DNA of 64,000 nucleotides. Source: Brienomyrus brachyistius. Lineage: Eukaryota; Chordata; Actinopteri; Osteoglossiformes; Mormyridae. Below the pieces are notes generated by a model that was not told the origin of the DNA, searched no databases, and worked only from the letters and a program-made list of their open reading frames with translations. Shown here one piece after another: positions 22,901 through 34,800 of the stretch. The DNA lies in assembly GCF_023856365.1 (NCBI RefSeq), contig NC_064542.1:14856863-14920862 (forward strand). Reading direction: 5' to 3'. The position numbers and the translations under genes are program-made. The first letter of the stretch is position 1; every line of letters begins with the position of its first letter.

Positions 22901-25900
22901 GAGGGCTGCATCACCTTCGTGCTGCACGAGGAGGACCACACTCTGGGGAACTCGTTGAGATATTTGGTCATGAAGAAGTGAGTTACTCATTGCAGCCGCA
23001 CCCACTGATGGGCAACCATTTTACTCTGCAGTATTGTTGGTGTGGCTGGGTGATGTTCCTCTGATTACATCCCTTAAGTTTGTTGTTTTGAAAGTGATGA
23101 TGATTCCAAACATGGGGGAGCGTTTTAACTTCCTCTGTCTGCCCAGCCCCGACATAGAGTTCTGCGGCTACAGCATCACGCATCCGTCGGAGAGCAAGAT
23201 CAACTTCCGCATCCAGACGCGAGGTGAGAAGGCGGAGGGATCAGGGTCGGTTCCTTCTCCTGCCCCTCCCTGGTTGGTTTTAGGAACCAAAACCTGGGAA
23301 TCCTGTAGCAGCCCTGGCCGCCTGTCCGCATCAGAAAGGCTGATCGGTTTGTAGCTGCCATTTTGCTCCGCAAAGTCACTCGTGGTCGGTTTCGATTTGT
23401 GCGCTTTGGCTCCTGCACATGGCCAAACGCCCGGTGGAGTGTATTATGGTCTGGCAGCTGCTGCATGCGGACAGAGGGGGTTTCAGATGGTTCTGTCCTC
23501 CCCAAGGCTATAACATAAATTCATTTAAGGCATCGCTTGTCTGAATGCGCTGTTGTCCGTTGTCATGCTCTCTTAGTAAAGATTTTTTTTCTTCACTCAG
23601 TCACCTCGGGTACCCGGCGGCAGTTCTTTTTCCAAGAAAATTATTTTTAACAAATTATGGTTTTAATGTATATTTTGGGGCGCGGTGCCAGAAAACCGTC
23701 GAGAAAAGTCCTCGTGGTCCTTAATTAAATTGGTGTAACAGAATAAAAGAGCAGCGTGGTGCTCCGGGCCGATCTGCACAGAAGCGCTTTGATGATTTGG
23801 CCACACCGGGGGTGTCCACGGGAGGAGCTGGGCGTCGAGGGACGAGATGTAAAAGGGGGCTGATCTCATGACAGTGCTCTCTGTCGGGCCAACTTTATGT
23901 GATGGCGGAAGCAAGCAGGCTTATCAGAGTAATTAGATTAGTGGAGGGGGTGGGGAGAGGGCACTCAGAATTGAGAGTATTAGACAACAGATCTGGGCCT
24001 GCACCCCCACTAATCACCCCCTGCCCTTCCCCCCACTCTGGTGCCTGGAAAGGGTGATGGCTGAAACAGTCTTTGGTACCCAAAACAAACAAGCTGATTG
24101 AAATCTGCTATCGAACCTCCCCCTCCTCCAAAGATTTACCATTGAAAAGCAGCCAGCTGGGAGGGGCTTTGGAGTGAGTCTGTCAACACTTTATTCTGGG
24201 GCAGGGGAGGATGCGTCTGTTCTACGTCGTGCCCTGGCCCAACTCCACCACACCGCCCCCTGGAGGAGGCTGCTCTCGCCGCGGTTTTCCTTCTCTGGGA
24301 CCTTGCAGTCAGATTCTTGGGCTGGAAATATTCAGTAATTTCTCCAGATCAATAATCGTGTTTTAAAAGTGATTGGAATACAAGTATAACTAACTGGCTA
24401 TGCTGTAAACATACACCGGGGGGCGTTCCTCATGAGGGGATATAATTTCTTTTCTCAAGCTTGGCAGATGTTTCAATGTGATAAGGCTGAAGATCTAAGC
24501 CCATGATGGAGAAATTTGCTGGCCTTCAGTCATTCTCTAGGCGCTCAGGGGGCAGGTGCTTAGAGTACCGTGTTTGAACCGGCAGTCGAAAGCGAAGCAC
24601 CTTCACGTATAGCTCAGTTAGCATGCGTCTCACTCATGACGGGCTCTGCAAAGCTTCTCCATACCGTAGAGGCTGAAGCCTTCATCTGAATTGCTCGGCA
24701 ACCTTGACTCTCCGCCCTACAGAATTGTAGACGGACGCTGTTTTTCGAGCTGGTAAGTCATTTAGGCACGAGGCCCTGTCAGAGTGAAGCGCTCTTTTCC
24801 ATAAGGACCGTGTCTCCGTGACCCTTGTTATCCCATGCAGGGTTGGGGCTGACCGTCTGAGTTAGTGTTAGGGTTATATGCCCATGTGATCCAGATCTCC
24901 TGACCTCTCATGTAATGCACATTCACAGTCAACAGTCGCACACAAAATACCACCAAGTTCAGACACTATGTGATATTTAATCTAAATAAAATATTAATAA
25001 CTATCCTGTAAATAGGGTAAAAGGTAAGTAGGTGCTAGATAAATAGAAACACAGAAAATGCTGGGTTTCATTTCTTCCCTTTTCCCCGTTTTTGAATTAT
25101 TGTGTACAAATGACGTAGGAATATATAGCGCCATGTAAAGTGCCTTGCGGCAACTCTGTTGTGAAAAGCGCTGTATAAAAATAAATTGAATTGAATTTAA
25201 ATAACATCCACAGAAATGGGAGAGTGACGTACATAAGAAGTGATGTTCATCACTCTTAGCTCAGGAAAATCTGTTGTCTTTCTGGATAGATGGGATGCCT
25301 TCGGAAATGAGCGGATGCTGTTTTTCAAAATGTCATTTTTGCTTGGAGCTGTAAAGAAGTTTTGATTTAGTGTAACATCATTAGACATCTCCAGTTTTGT
25401 CATTTGCATAATTATAAATAATTTCCTGTATTAATGGAAAGTTTTTTTATTTTTTTTGTCACTACGTCTGGCGAAATTTTCTGTTCTTAAAGATTTAGAA
25501 CTATAGTATAAACTGAAGTAGCCGTGAACTTCAAAGTCTTCCACGAATACGTCAAACAACTCGTGTTTCTTATGGTGCCTGCAGGACATTCCGACAGATC
25601 AGCAGGTCGCGGTGCTCGAGGTTCACAGCTCACCAGGAACGTGGCCCCCTACGGGTCACACGAGGCATATACAAGGAACATTGTTCCACACTGCCATTTA
25701 GCATGAATGCTTGGATTATTTAATTTAGTATCGGTTATAATTTATTATAGAAGATCCGAATATTGAGTCATTTAAGGAAACAGCAGCAGTATCCATGCAA
25801 TTTGTATGTTCAGGTTTTTGGTGAATCTGATTTTTTTCCTGCTCCTTCTCAGGGGGGGTTCCAGCTGTGGAGCCCTTTAGAAAGGGCTTGAATGACCTCA

Positions 25901-26970
25901 CAGACGTCTGCCAGCATGTTCTCAACACATTCCAGGTGAGCTGCTCCCCCCCCCCCCCCCCCCCCCGTTACCGTTGGCCGCTTTTTGGTGCCGCCCCCCT
26001 TTGTTGGTCTCTGTCCCCCTACATGTTTCCTTTTCTGATTCTCTCTCCCCCAACACTCGTCGGTTTCCTTCCTCACTCGCTCCCTGACACAGTGAGGCCC
26101 CAAAAGGCTCCAGAATTTGCCCTGTTCCACCCCACTACTGTGCATTTAACTTGCCCCATCATCTGCTCCGTCAGCAATGGGCGATAAGACAGGCGTCAGC
26201 CGAGGTTAAGAATAACCAAGATTAATAACGGCGGGCCTGTGTCTTCTCAGCTCTCGAGAAGATCAAACGGGCATCGGCCATTGATGGTTAGCTACCAAAA
26301 CACGTCGTGTGACTGCCGCTTTGAATCGGCTTCCTGCCATCATTCAGCATCTCATTTAAGCGAATGAAATGTCATGGTTTCGGACTGCTAGCAGTACGGG
26401 GGCACGGGACTGTCAAATTGGGCGCCCGCAGCAGTGCAGGAGCTCAGTGCAAGAACTTAACTTTGCAGTGCTAAGACCTTGAATAAGTGTCACATGGATG
26501 GAAATTATTTATGGATGGTACAAATGGCTTTGAGCGGGAGGTGAACCAGGTACATTTGCCAGGAAAACGAAACATAGATGTTTCCCTGAAGTAGAGAAGG
26601 CTTGCTCCACCCCGTGTTACCAGAAAGATGGATTGCTGCAGACAGTTCCCAGATACAGGCTGATTGGAAGCAGATGTGGATGATGTCGCTTCCACAGAGG
26701 GTCTGCTGTCTGCCAGCTTACTGTCACCAGGCTGCTTTATGCGTCCGACAGACGACTTTACCGTGTGTTTCCAGTTCACAGGCATGTTGATATCGTAACA
26801 CATAAGCCACACAGGAAGCTCATGATCCCAAGTGCCCTGGGTTTCAGGTCCTCGCCTGATGACCTTGAGTCACTACCTCTGCATGAGTAAGTAACTTGAA
26901 ATGTGGTTTTATGGTGGATTTCCAGGCCCGAGTGAAGGATTTCAAGGGCCAGGTAGAGGCCATGGACTGA
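19901..26970 (+). CDS. polr1d: RNA polymerase I/III subunit D (AC19/RPAC2), complete 5-exon CDS
   Basis: Small alpha-like assembly subunit shared by RNA polymerases I and III; it dimerises with POLR1C (AC40), like half of the bacterial alpha dimer. Exons: 19901-19942, 22880-22977, 23147-23223, 25853-25935, 26926-26970. They join in frame to 345 nt, 114 aa plus TGA. The core is strongly conserved: [66 protein letters not shown]. The N-terminus [14 protein letters not shown] is shorter than in human isoform 1 (133 aa), and the short last exon encodes [14 protein letters not shown]. The start is the first ATG in an exon with a consensus GTAAGT donor. Introns 1 and 3 are long (2.9 and 2.6 kb) and repeat-bearing. 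Confidence 0.94.
21915..22110 (+). mobile_element. Decayed SINE tails in polr1d intron 1
   Basis: 21920-22015 resembles the 3' part of SINE family A (CCTGTGATGGACCAGCAGC…GTAAAAGCGGTTATGGAAGAT). It is followed directly by a family B tail (TTGGGCAAGGCCCTTAACC, TCTCAACTCTGTGTCACTTT, GTATCTGCTAAATAA). This looks like a nested or adjacent insertion pair. The rest of intron 1 (19943-22879) shows nothing recognisable. Confidence 0.5.
25125..25199 (+). mobile_element. LINE/SINE-type 3' tail in polr1d intron 3
   Basis: TGTAAAGTGCCTTGCGGCAAC, then AAAGCGCTGTATAAA and AAATTGAATTGAAT, is the 3' end typical of many fish retroposons, ending in a short (GAATT)n tail. A weaker match to the same layout is at 56960-57035. 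The rest of the intron (23224-25852) shows no exon. Confidence 0.4.
25946..25966 (+). repeat. Poly(C)21 tract beside a polr1d splice donor
   Basis: Twenty-one consecutive C residues begin 10 bp inside the intron after the GTGAGC donor at 25936. The opposite strand is a G21 run. Confidence 0.95.
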
Positions 26971-27101
26971 GGTGGATCCAGATCGACTCCGGCTGTGAAG
27001 ATGCAAGATGGAGTGAAACCAAAAGATTTATTTGTCTCACTTCCAGGATTTCGACTGGCTTAATTTTAACTAAAAATGCCCAAAAATCTGGTAATTATAT
27101 T

Positions 27102-27107
27102 AATAAA
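27102..27107 (+). terminator. Candidate polr1d poly(A) signal
   Basis: AATAAA about 130 bp after the polr1d stop codon. It is the first canonical signal downstream and gives a short 3'UTR. Confidence 0.55.
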
Positions 27108-30100
27108 ACTGTCATGGGAAGAGCCACTTGTTTAACCTTGTTGAAGGTTAGAGTTGTGGCTTTCTGGATTGAGTCAGGCCTGACTTCTGCGTGTTATGGG
27201 GGAAAATGTAAACTATGCTGCAAACCCTCAACATGAGCCATGTAATCAAGGAACAGGTTGTAAAACATTTGCAGGATATGAGGGTGACGCTTATATTTGG
27301 CAGAAAACTAATGACTCATTCTACTTAAAGCAGACCATGACCATTGTTTTGCTTTTCTGGCTTCATGTTTATCAGAGGCTGAACTGTGAGATCAGTTTGA
27401 GTTGGAGGTTAATTCACTGCTACACCCAGAAACATCTGCCCTGAAGCCTCCTGAATCGCACCCTCCTGTCCATCGGGCTGGAAATGTGGTGGCACGTTCT
27501 GTCTGGTGGAAAAGTCCTTTCATCATAGGAATGTTGTGTATTTGTATTATGCTGCCTTATTTGTTCTTTCGAAATATTGATTTTTTTTCATATTGAAGCT
27601 TGTCTGCTGTCTTTATTCCAAGCATTTCTCAATCCTACTTCTGGAAGAACATTTGTGTTGTCTGGTTTTTCTTCAGCTGGACTGAAATTGTGTTGTTTAA
27701 TTGATTTAGTCATTTAGTCTGCCAGTGCCCTTAGATGTAGGAGACTTGGATCTTAAGACTAAAGCTCTCCTGGCTTGCGGGTCACTTAATTCCATTAAAT
27801 TCCCATCCTTCACTGAGTAATCAAGCTCGCACAAACATCCACACACACGCCCACCTCTTTAATATAATCATCAAGCCTGATGCAGTTACAGTCAGTTATT
27901 TAATTATCTCAGAAGCAATTTAGTAAGTAAGTGACTAAATAATTAAATACTATCCTTGTTGCTTTTATGTTTGCTTGGAAGACATTTTTTCCAAAATAAC
28001 TTACAGGTCAGTCTTGGGGGAAAAGGCATAGAAAGCAATTAATACACGCACACACATCTTTTAAAGGAAGCAGTTTTTGAGTGTAATTAGAATATAGTCT
28101 GGATCCGGAGACTGAACAAGAATTTCTTTTTTTATTATTATTTTTTTAAGCGCCAGAAATGTGTGGAGGTTTGATGGCAAGTGTAAATGCGGTCAAAAAA
28201 GATGGGATTTTAATTTGTTCACACCTGAAATTGTCAGACTGTCTGATGTCACACAGCCTTGATGCAGTTCTCGGAAACATAGCATTTTTGGTATCTAGGT
28301 AGTCTTACATATTATTTTTGTTCTCACAGATCCTTAACTTTTAGGCTAAGGAGCAGTGACGTTGAACTGAAAATGTAACGGAGCATGTTTGAGTCCAACC
28401 AGGTATCTGTAACAACAGATGTGTTGATACGTTTGTGAGGCAAGAATAAATTTAAAGGACTGTTTTACTGCTTCTTGAGATGTTTAAGTTATGCACAGAT
28501 GCGCCCATAATACCTTATTGTAAATCATTTGATATTTATTGAGGTCAGTTGGCTGAGTTTCAGAAGACATCCAAAATGTAAGAGTACTGCGTCTTTGACA
28601 CCATATATCTCTACTATACTGAGTTGCCTATTTTCAAACATCGACCAACCTGTGGGAGGTGAAGTAAAATAGCAGAGCAGGGAAGCTGGAAATAAAACCC
28701 CTACCTTGTTTGCTGCCGTGTTATTGACGTCGAGCGAACATGTCATGCAGCATGGAACTCTGCATTGTCCATTCCTTAGCCCATTCAATTAGCTTCTCCC
28801 CTTAACAGTATTTTTCGGTCCATGCATGAGACTTAATTAAATTAGTCATGGGGGACGGAGTTCAAATGGTTCAAATGCTGCATTGTCTGAGAGGCTCATT
28901 TGAGGGCAAAAAAGGACCATGAGCTCCTTTATGCTGATCAATAGGCCCTCTGTAGGTCGACACGGGCCTCCGAGGTCACAGCTGCAGGGTACTTGCAGTC
29001 TGTTCACATTTTTTGTTGTTTATTATGAAAAATGATATACATTGCATTGACATGATCTTTGTATATGTTCATTGTCATTATTCATTCATCATTTGGTGAT
29101 TGATTTGCCGGTTCCTGTTCTGTCATCGCTGTGGTTTGTTTTTTTGGAGAACGTGCATTAGTCATCGGCGCTCTGCATTTGGGATACTTAAATATTTGCT
29201 CGTGCTGAATACAACCTTAGTCCTATGTTAGCTTTCTGTTCCTATCTCTTACGTTAGACAGGTTGGTGCCGACCCGTGTCTTAAGTCAGCCATAAAATAC
29301 CCTCAAAACAGTTATTTCTCATCCAGTTTGTTTCTTGCCTCTTGGTTACCTTGTTAGGGTGCTTTATCCATGAAAAGACTGGTTTTTAATATTTTTGGTG
29401 TGGCTTTTTGGAGCTTTCTCTTGACAGCATACCTCTAGTTTGCAATAAAAAATTTATAGTAAAATAAAATTTAGGTGAATTATATAAGGGGGTGGGGCAT
29501 GGTGGTGCAGTGGTTAGCACTGTTGCCTCACACCTCTGGGACCCAGGTCCGAGTCTCCGCCTGGGTCACATGTGTGTGGAGTTTGCATGTTCTCCCCATG
29601 TCGTCGTGGGGTTTCCTCCGGGTACTCCGGCTTTCCCCACAGTCCAAAAACATGCTGAGGCTAATTGGAGTTGCTAAATTGCCCGTAGATGTGCGCGCGT
29701 GAGTGAATGTTTGAGTGTGCCCTGCGATGGGCTGGCCCCCCATCCTGGGTTGTTCCCTGACTTGTGCCCATTGCTTCTGGGATAGGCTCCGGAGCCCCTG
29801 CAACCCAGTAGGATAAGGGGTTTGGAAAATGGATGGATGGGTGGATGAATTATATAAATAAGCTGAATTGGTATTATCTTGCCAGACATGTCTGGGCATG
29901 CCTTGCCTAGTGGAAAAAAAATAACTTTAATTTATTTTGTTTAAATAGAGATTCCTGACAGAGTCAATAAGCCTTGATCCAGTACATAAATCTATGTGAT
30001 GCCTTTATGCATTTTAAACTTGGGTCGCTGTCGACCCGAACACGATAACAAGGTTAAAGCACACACTTGGTACAGGTCGTCTAATTGTAGATTAAATATA

Positions 30101-30330
30101 GTCTTCTAGCCTTCGCTTTGTCAGCTGCGAGGCTGCTCCCAGAACAGTGGAGGCTCGAAAAAACCTCGTATTTGAGTTGGCTTGATTCATTCGGGTTCCT
30201 AGTGCTTGGTCAATCTGGACGGAGCATCACTGCTCCGTGTCTCTGAGAGTTGCTTCGCTGATTTTTTTATTTAACACGTTTGGAACGTTGATTTTTTTCC
30301 ACACAGCCGTGCCAAGAGTAAGTCTGAGAC
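27108..30330. other. polr1d-endothelin receptor convergent intergenic region
   Basis: No coding exon recognised. It contains a full SINE (29490-29845) and a short hairpin-like GGGTCGCTGTCGACCC at about 30024-30039, followed by a GGTTAA-type flank. Otherwise it is unremarkable AT-rich sequence. Confidence 0.5.
29490..29845 (+). mobile_element. SINE family A, near full-length tRNA-derived copy
   Basis: A-box-like TGGTGCAGTGGTTAGCACTG and B-box-like GGTCCGAGTCTCC form a tRNA-like head. The body has GTGTGGAGTTTGCATGTTCT, CTCCGGGTACTCCGG, CCACAGTCCAAAAACATGC, CTAATTGGAGTTGCTAAATTG and GATAGGCTCCGG. It ends in (ATGG)n at 29830-29844. The layout is like AFC-type SINEs of teleosts. Related copies are at 35590, 52555 and 58735. 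Confidence 0.8.
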
Positions 30331-30349
30331 ACAAAATGATAAAATAGCA

Positions 30350-30355
30350 TTTATT
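30350..30355 (-). terminator. Candidate endothelin receptor poly(A) signal (distal)
   Basis: TTTATT on the plus strand is AATAAA on the minus strand, 1.47 kb after the receptor stop. A proximal alternative lies at 31634-31639. The intervening sequence (30356-31824) is AT-rich, gene-free and most simply 3'UTR. Confidence 0.45.
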
Positions 30356-31824
30356 TGCCCTATTGGCCAACAATTAAGTACAGTATAAAAAGCTTTGCTT
30401 GTTTTTAGAACAGACGCAATGATGTTAACCCTTCACACAACAATGAAATGCTAAGCTTGTGAACATAGTTTTACACAACATTAAATCTGGAAGGGCATTT
30501 AGACAAAATTGAATCATAGCTATCAGTGATATCTCACATGGTAGTACAAAGGTATGTACGGACATATAGGTATATCTTTGTAAATGTTTATGGCAAATCA
30601 CATCATTTTATATTTAATGTCTCTGTAGAAATTCAATAAAAAAAAATTTGTACCATTGCAATAGATGAAATACTTGATCGGGTAAAGTCATATTTAATAT
30701 GTACATATGTACAGTAGATCTTCATTGAACAAACCTAAATGAAAACATTAGGAGTTCAGGATTTCGTTCGGATTGAATGGAATATACTGGCATACATATT
30801 CAAACACATTTTTGCAAATATTTTAATTTGAGAATGCTATTAATAAACAACTACTCATGGAGCTTAAGAGGTTTGCGTGTTTTATGTGTTGGACTCCTTC
30901 AGTCCGGCACGAAAATTCTAGAAAATAACCAGACTCTCAGCCACAATCATCGGTGCTTAATACATTACTGCTTCAGTTCCAGATGTTGAGTCTACAGTTG
31001 CCTGATAATTGTAAATAAATAAAATCCATGCAGCTCAGAATGTGAGGCAACGTAATACAGATATGAAACATTTTTATCATGAAAGGTCATTTTTGCTGGG
31101 GAAAGCATCAGCTTTGATCTGCATACCCACAGCGTTATGGTTAAAGTCAACTGATTCAAATTCTGAAACAAAAAAAATATATAGTGGCATTCAGTTGGTA
31201 GAAGATCTTCTCCTGAACTTCTTGTCTTTGGTATCATTTTCCAGCGAACTATTCAACAAAGATATATTTTGTTTAGAAGTATATATCAATACAATATGTA
31301 CTTAAGAAACTCTGTAATACTGAAATTCAAATAAAGTTGTCCATTCATAGAAATGGCTAAAGCTTGTATTGCTCCCATGAAGGTGATGTCACAGTGTTCC
31401 AGGTTCACTGTGGGCCTGCAGTCCGCAGACTCGCACAGAACCAGCCAGTGTGCTCTTCTGCAATCATCTTCTGCTTAAAGATAGTCATGCTCCAAGAGTC
31501 TATGTTGGAGACATTGGTCACACACACTAGGCCTCTTTCTGTGTTTGGTATTCCATATGTGTGTGCAATTCTTCTTTAAGGTGTCGCAAGGAAAACGATG
31601 TCTCAGGGTAGAGAGATGCAGACTATAGATGCATTTATTTGCTGCTTAGATTGCTGGTTCCAGTTATTCACATTTATCCCCCATTTGACACTTTTTTCCC
31701 CAGCAGAAGCCCTCATGTCTAGCAGTGTTAGGACGGGGCTAGTATGGATTTTACTGTCTCTTTTTTTTTTTACTGTTTGCCCATCTTCCCACTTTCTGTC
31801 CCAGTCAGTCCAGGTGCTCTGTTC

Positions 31825-34800
31825 TTAGGAGGAGCTGTACTTCTGACTGGACCGAGAACTGGTCCGATCCAGGCCGTGCTCGTGGCAGTAGCCCTTCCAG
31901 CGCATGCCCATATTCCTTTCGTCTGTGGATGAGATGTTTCTTGATGGTCTCTTGCACCAGCAGCACAGGCAAGACTGGGTGGGAAGCAAAGGCATTTCAG
32001 AAGACAAATCTCATAGTATCTCAAACAGATATTTGTTTCCATTCCAGTTTGTCTTTCAGTGCCACTAAGACATTTTCTCTCTCTGCCTTACCTGGAAGCA
32101 ATTTTTAAACTTCTGACTCACAAAGTACAGTGCCACAGGATTGATGCAAGAATTGAGGGAAGCCATGTTGATACCGATATAATCCATCACCAGCAGGAAA
32201 CTGGTTGGAAAGAAGATAAATACAGACAGAAGTGGAGACCAGAAGGTCACTGACACGTCAGCATCGCAGGTTGCATGAGACGTAGAATGGTGCTTCATGG
32301 GGCATAGAAGGAAGCCCTCTTACCTTAGGAGTTCGCATCGGTTCGGGTCGTTCTGGTCGTAGATTGTATTTTTTATGATTCGGCTGAGGTGGAGAGGGAG
32401 CCAGCACAGGGCGAAGATCACCACAAGGCAGAATACGGTTTTGGCTACTTCTCGACGCTAGAGAAAGATAAACTGAAGTCAGTATCAGGGCTCATCTGCT
32501 TGCTGTAATCTGGCTTCTTCTGATCTTTCTACGCTACTTTCCAGCCTAACTATGAGAGGCTAAGTCAATTGGCCGGGAGTCAATTCTCAGCTTCCACTAA
32601 ACACCAACTTCATAAAATCGGATGCACTTCCACGATGATGTATAGAGAGAGGAAGCGTGTTTTCTGCTTTGCATCCCAGTGACCACAGATGCTGAACTGG
32701 CACCTCGTCAAAGACCACAACAAGGAATCCAGCTTGCGGTCAAAGTCAGCATTTTTGCTTTGGCTCAGACTGGGTTTCCAACTATTTTTGTTTTGAATTT
32801 GTGTGATATTTATTTTGTGTGTGTTTCCCATATTTGTAGCTGCTGTTTCTACACATGTAATTTTTTTTTTCTCTGTTGTCACTTGAATAATTTAGGTCAA
32901 AGTGCCCGCAAGGCTCTGGAAAGGTTTAAAGAAGGATGTCTTGTGCCATGGCTAAAATTACAATTTAAGATGGTCCCCCGTAATCGAGCTAAATGAAACA
33001 TAATGGAGGCCAGTCGCCCCAGGACAGCTGGCAAAGGATTTGAAGATTGATTGTGGTTAATTAAGACAATAGCCTTTTAAGGATTTTGGACAGCTATGTT
33101 GCTAAGCTACGTAACCAAAAGTAAACGGGAAAATTTGACCACAGAGTTCTTGTTTGGAACAATGTCTAATGTAGCTTCAGTCCTTCACTGTTAGTGAAAA
33201 CACCAGCTCTGACCTTACATTTAGAAATATTCAAGAGCCTTTTTGGAGTTAAGGGCCTAATAGTCCAATAAGCAATAAGCTTCAAACCCACAACCTTCCA
33301 GACACAGATCCCACTAACTGGCTAAGCTACATGCCACTAATCTCTTTCAATGACTCTTGTTCAAACCCCCTGCCAATTCGCAACATTGTCTACATAAGAT
33401 GGCTGCATGTTTAAATCGCGGTTTTCAAACCATTATGTCCGCTGTGAATTCCACAAGTGGGCTGTCTGCTGTAAATCTAAAAATTCGCCAAGACTCACAG
33501 AGTTCCCTGCAGTCTTTTAGCCAGTGACATTGACTTGCTTTTCCTGGCAAACAGGATTAGTACCTGCTTCATGTGGTCGTTGAGGGCTATGCGCATTCCC
33601 TTCTTGCGGCTGAGCATTTCGCAAGACATTAGGGTGTAGAAGACTCCTGTGCAGGCCAGGGGAAGGCAGAAGTAGAAGCCGAAGAGCCACCAGTCCTTCT
33701 CTTTCTGGTAGAACTGCAGAGAGAAGGAGACCATTTTACGTCTTGCTGCCTGTGACGAGTTCAGTGCTACTCAGGGTTTGTGGTTCAGTTGCTTTGATTT
33801 GTGGGTGTAATTCTATCTTGAATTTGTGACAAATCAGTAAAACAGCATCAGCCCTCTGTTCCGGGCTGGTCAAAGCATCGCATGTCTCTGCCAGTTTGAA
33901 TTGTCGAAAGGGGATTTTGTTTCTAAGCTTGTTCTTTTTGTATCTATTTAATGTCCTTCTTCTTGCTGCATGTATTCTTCTATGAAGCAAATTAGGACTA
34001 GATTACACATAGTAAAGCCGTCTTTATACTCTTTGTGTTTTGACGGACGGGTCCCTGGTTCAAGTCCCTGGAGGGTCCTTCTGTTGAACTTGTGAAAACT
34101 TAATCGCTGCTGGTAAAATACAAAGTTGTTTGGGCTTTGGGTAAGTGCTGTAAAGCTGAATGCATATAGGTACTTGGATAAGGACACATGCAGCCCGTAC
34201 CTTCATGAAGCGTGTGCTCTGCTGCGGATGTAGAAGGCATACGCGCAGCTTGGTCCCGTGGTAGGGCATCTCCATCATGTCAAATGCCAGCACTTCCGGC
34301 ACGGCTAAGACAACCGCCACCACCCAGATCAGCGTCACCTCCACTGCCTTCCACAGCGGGATGCCCATGCCCTTCACCCGGCTCCAGGATGTCACCGCAT
34401 GGTATCTGTGGGTAGCCAGATCAAGAGTGGGTTGGTCAGCGTGCTCCTTGGCTCGACTTACAGGTTGGGATATTTTCAATGAGTAAAGACAGAAATTCAA
34501 GCACACATCTGTTGCACTATGATAAGATAAGCTAGACATGCTGAGGGTACACCCAAACCCACAGGTGACATTTTACCACGCTCACCGGTCAATGCTGAGG
34601 GCACACAAGCTGAGCACAGTAATGCCTACAGAAGCCTTCTGGACAAATGGCATGAGTTTGCAGACGTGCACCCCGAATGGCCAGTCTTCAGCAAGCAGCT
34701 AAAGGCAGAAGGGGCGAGATCAGATCACAGGCATCAGTCATTTGCACTTAAACTTTCTAATCTTACATAGTAGTATTGTGTACAAATACTGCTGGTATGC

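Noticed and set aside
24600..24690. tRNA-like stretch (TATAGCTCAGTTAGCATGCG) in polr1d intron 3
   Set aside because: An A-box-like sequence is present, but I could not find a matching B box or paired acceptor stem at tRNA distance.
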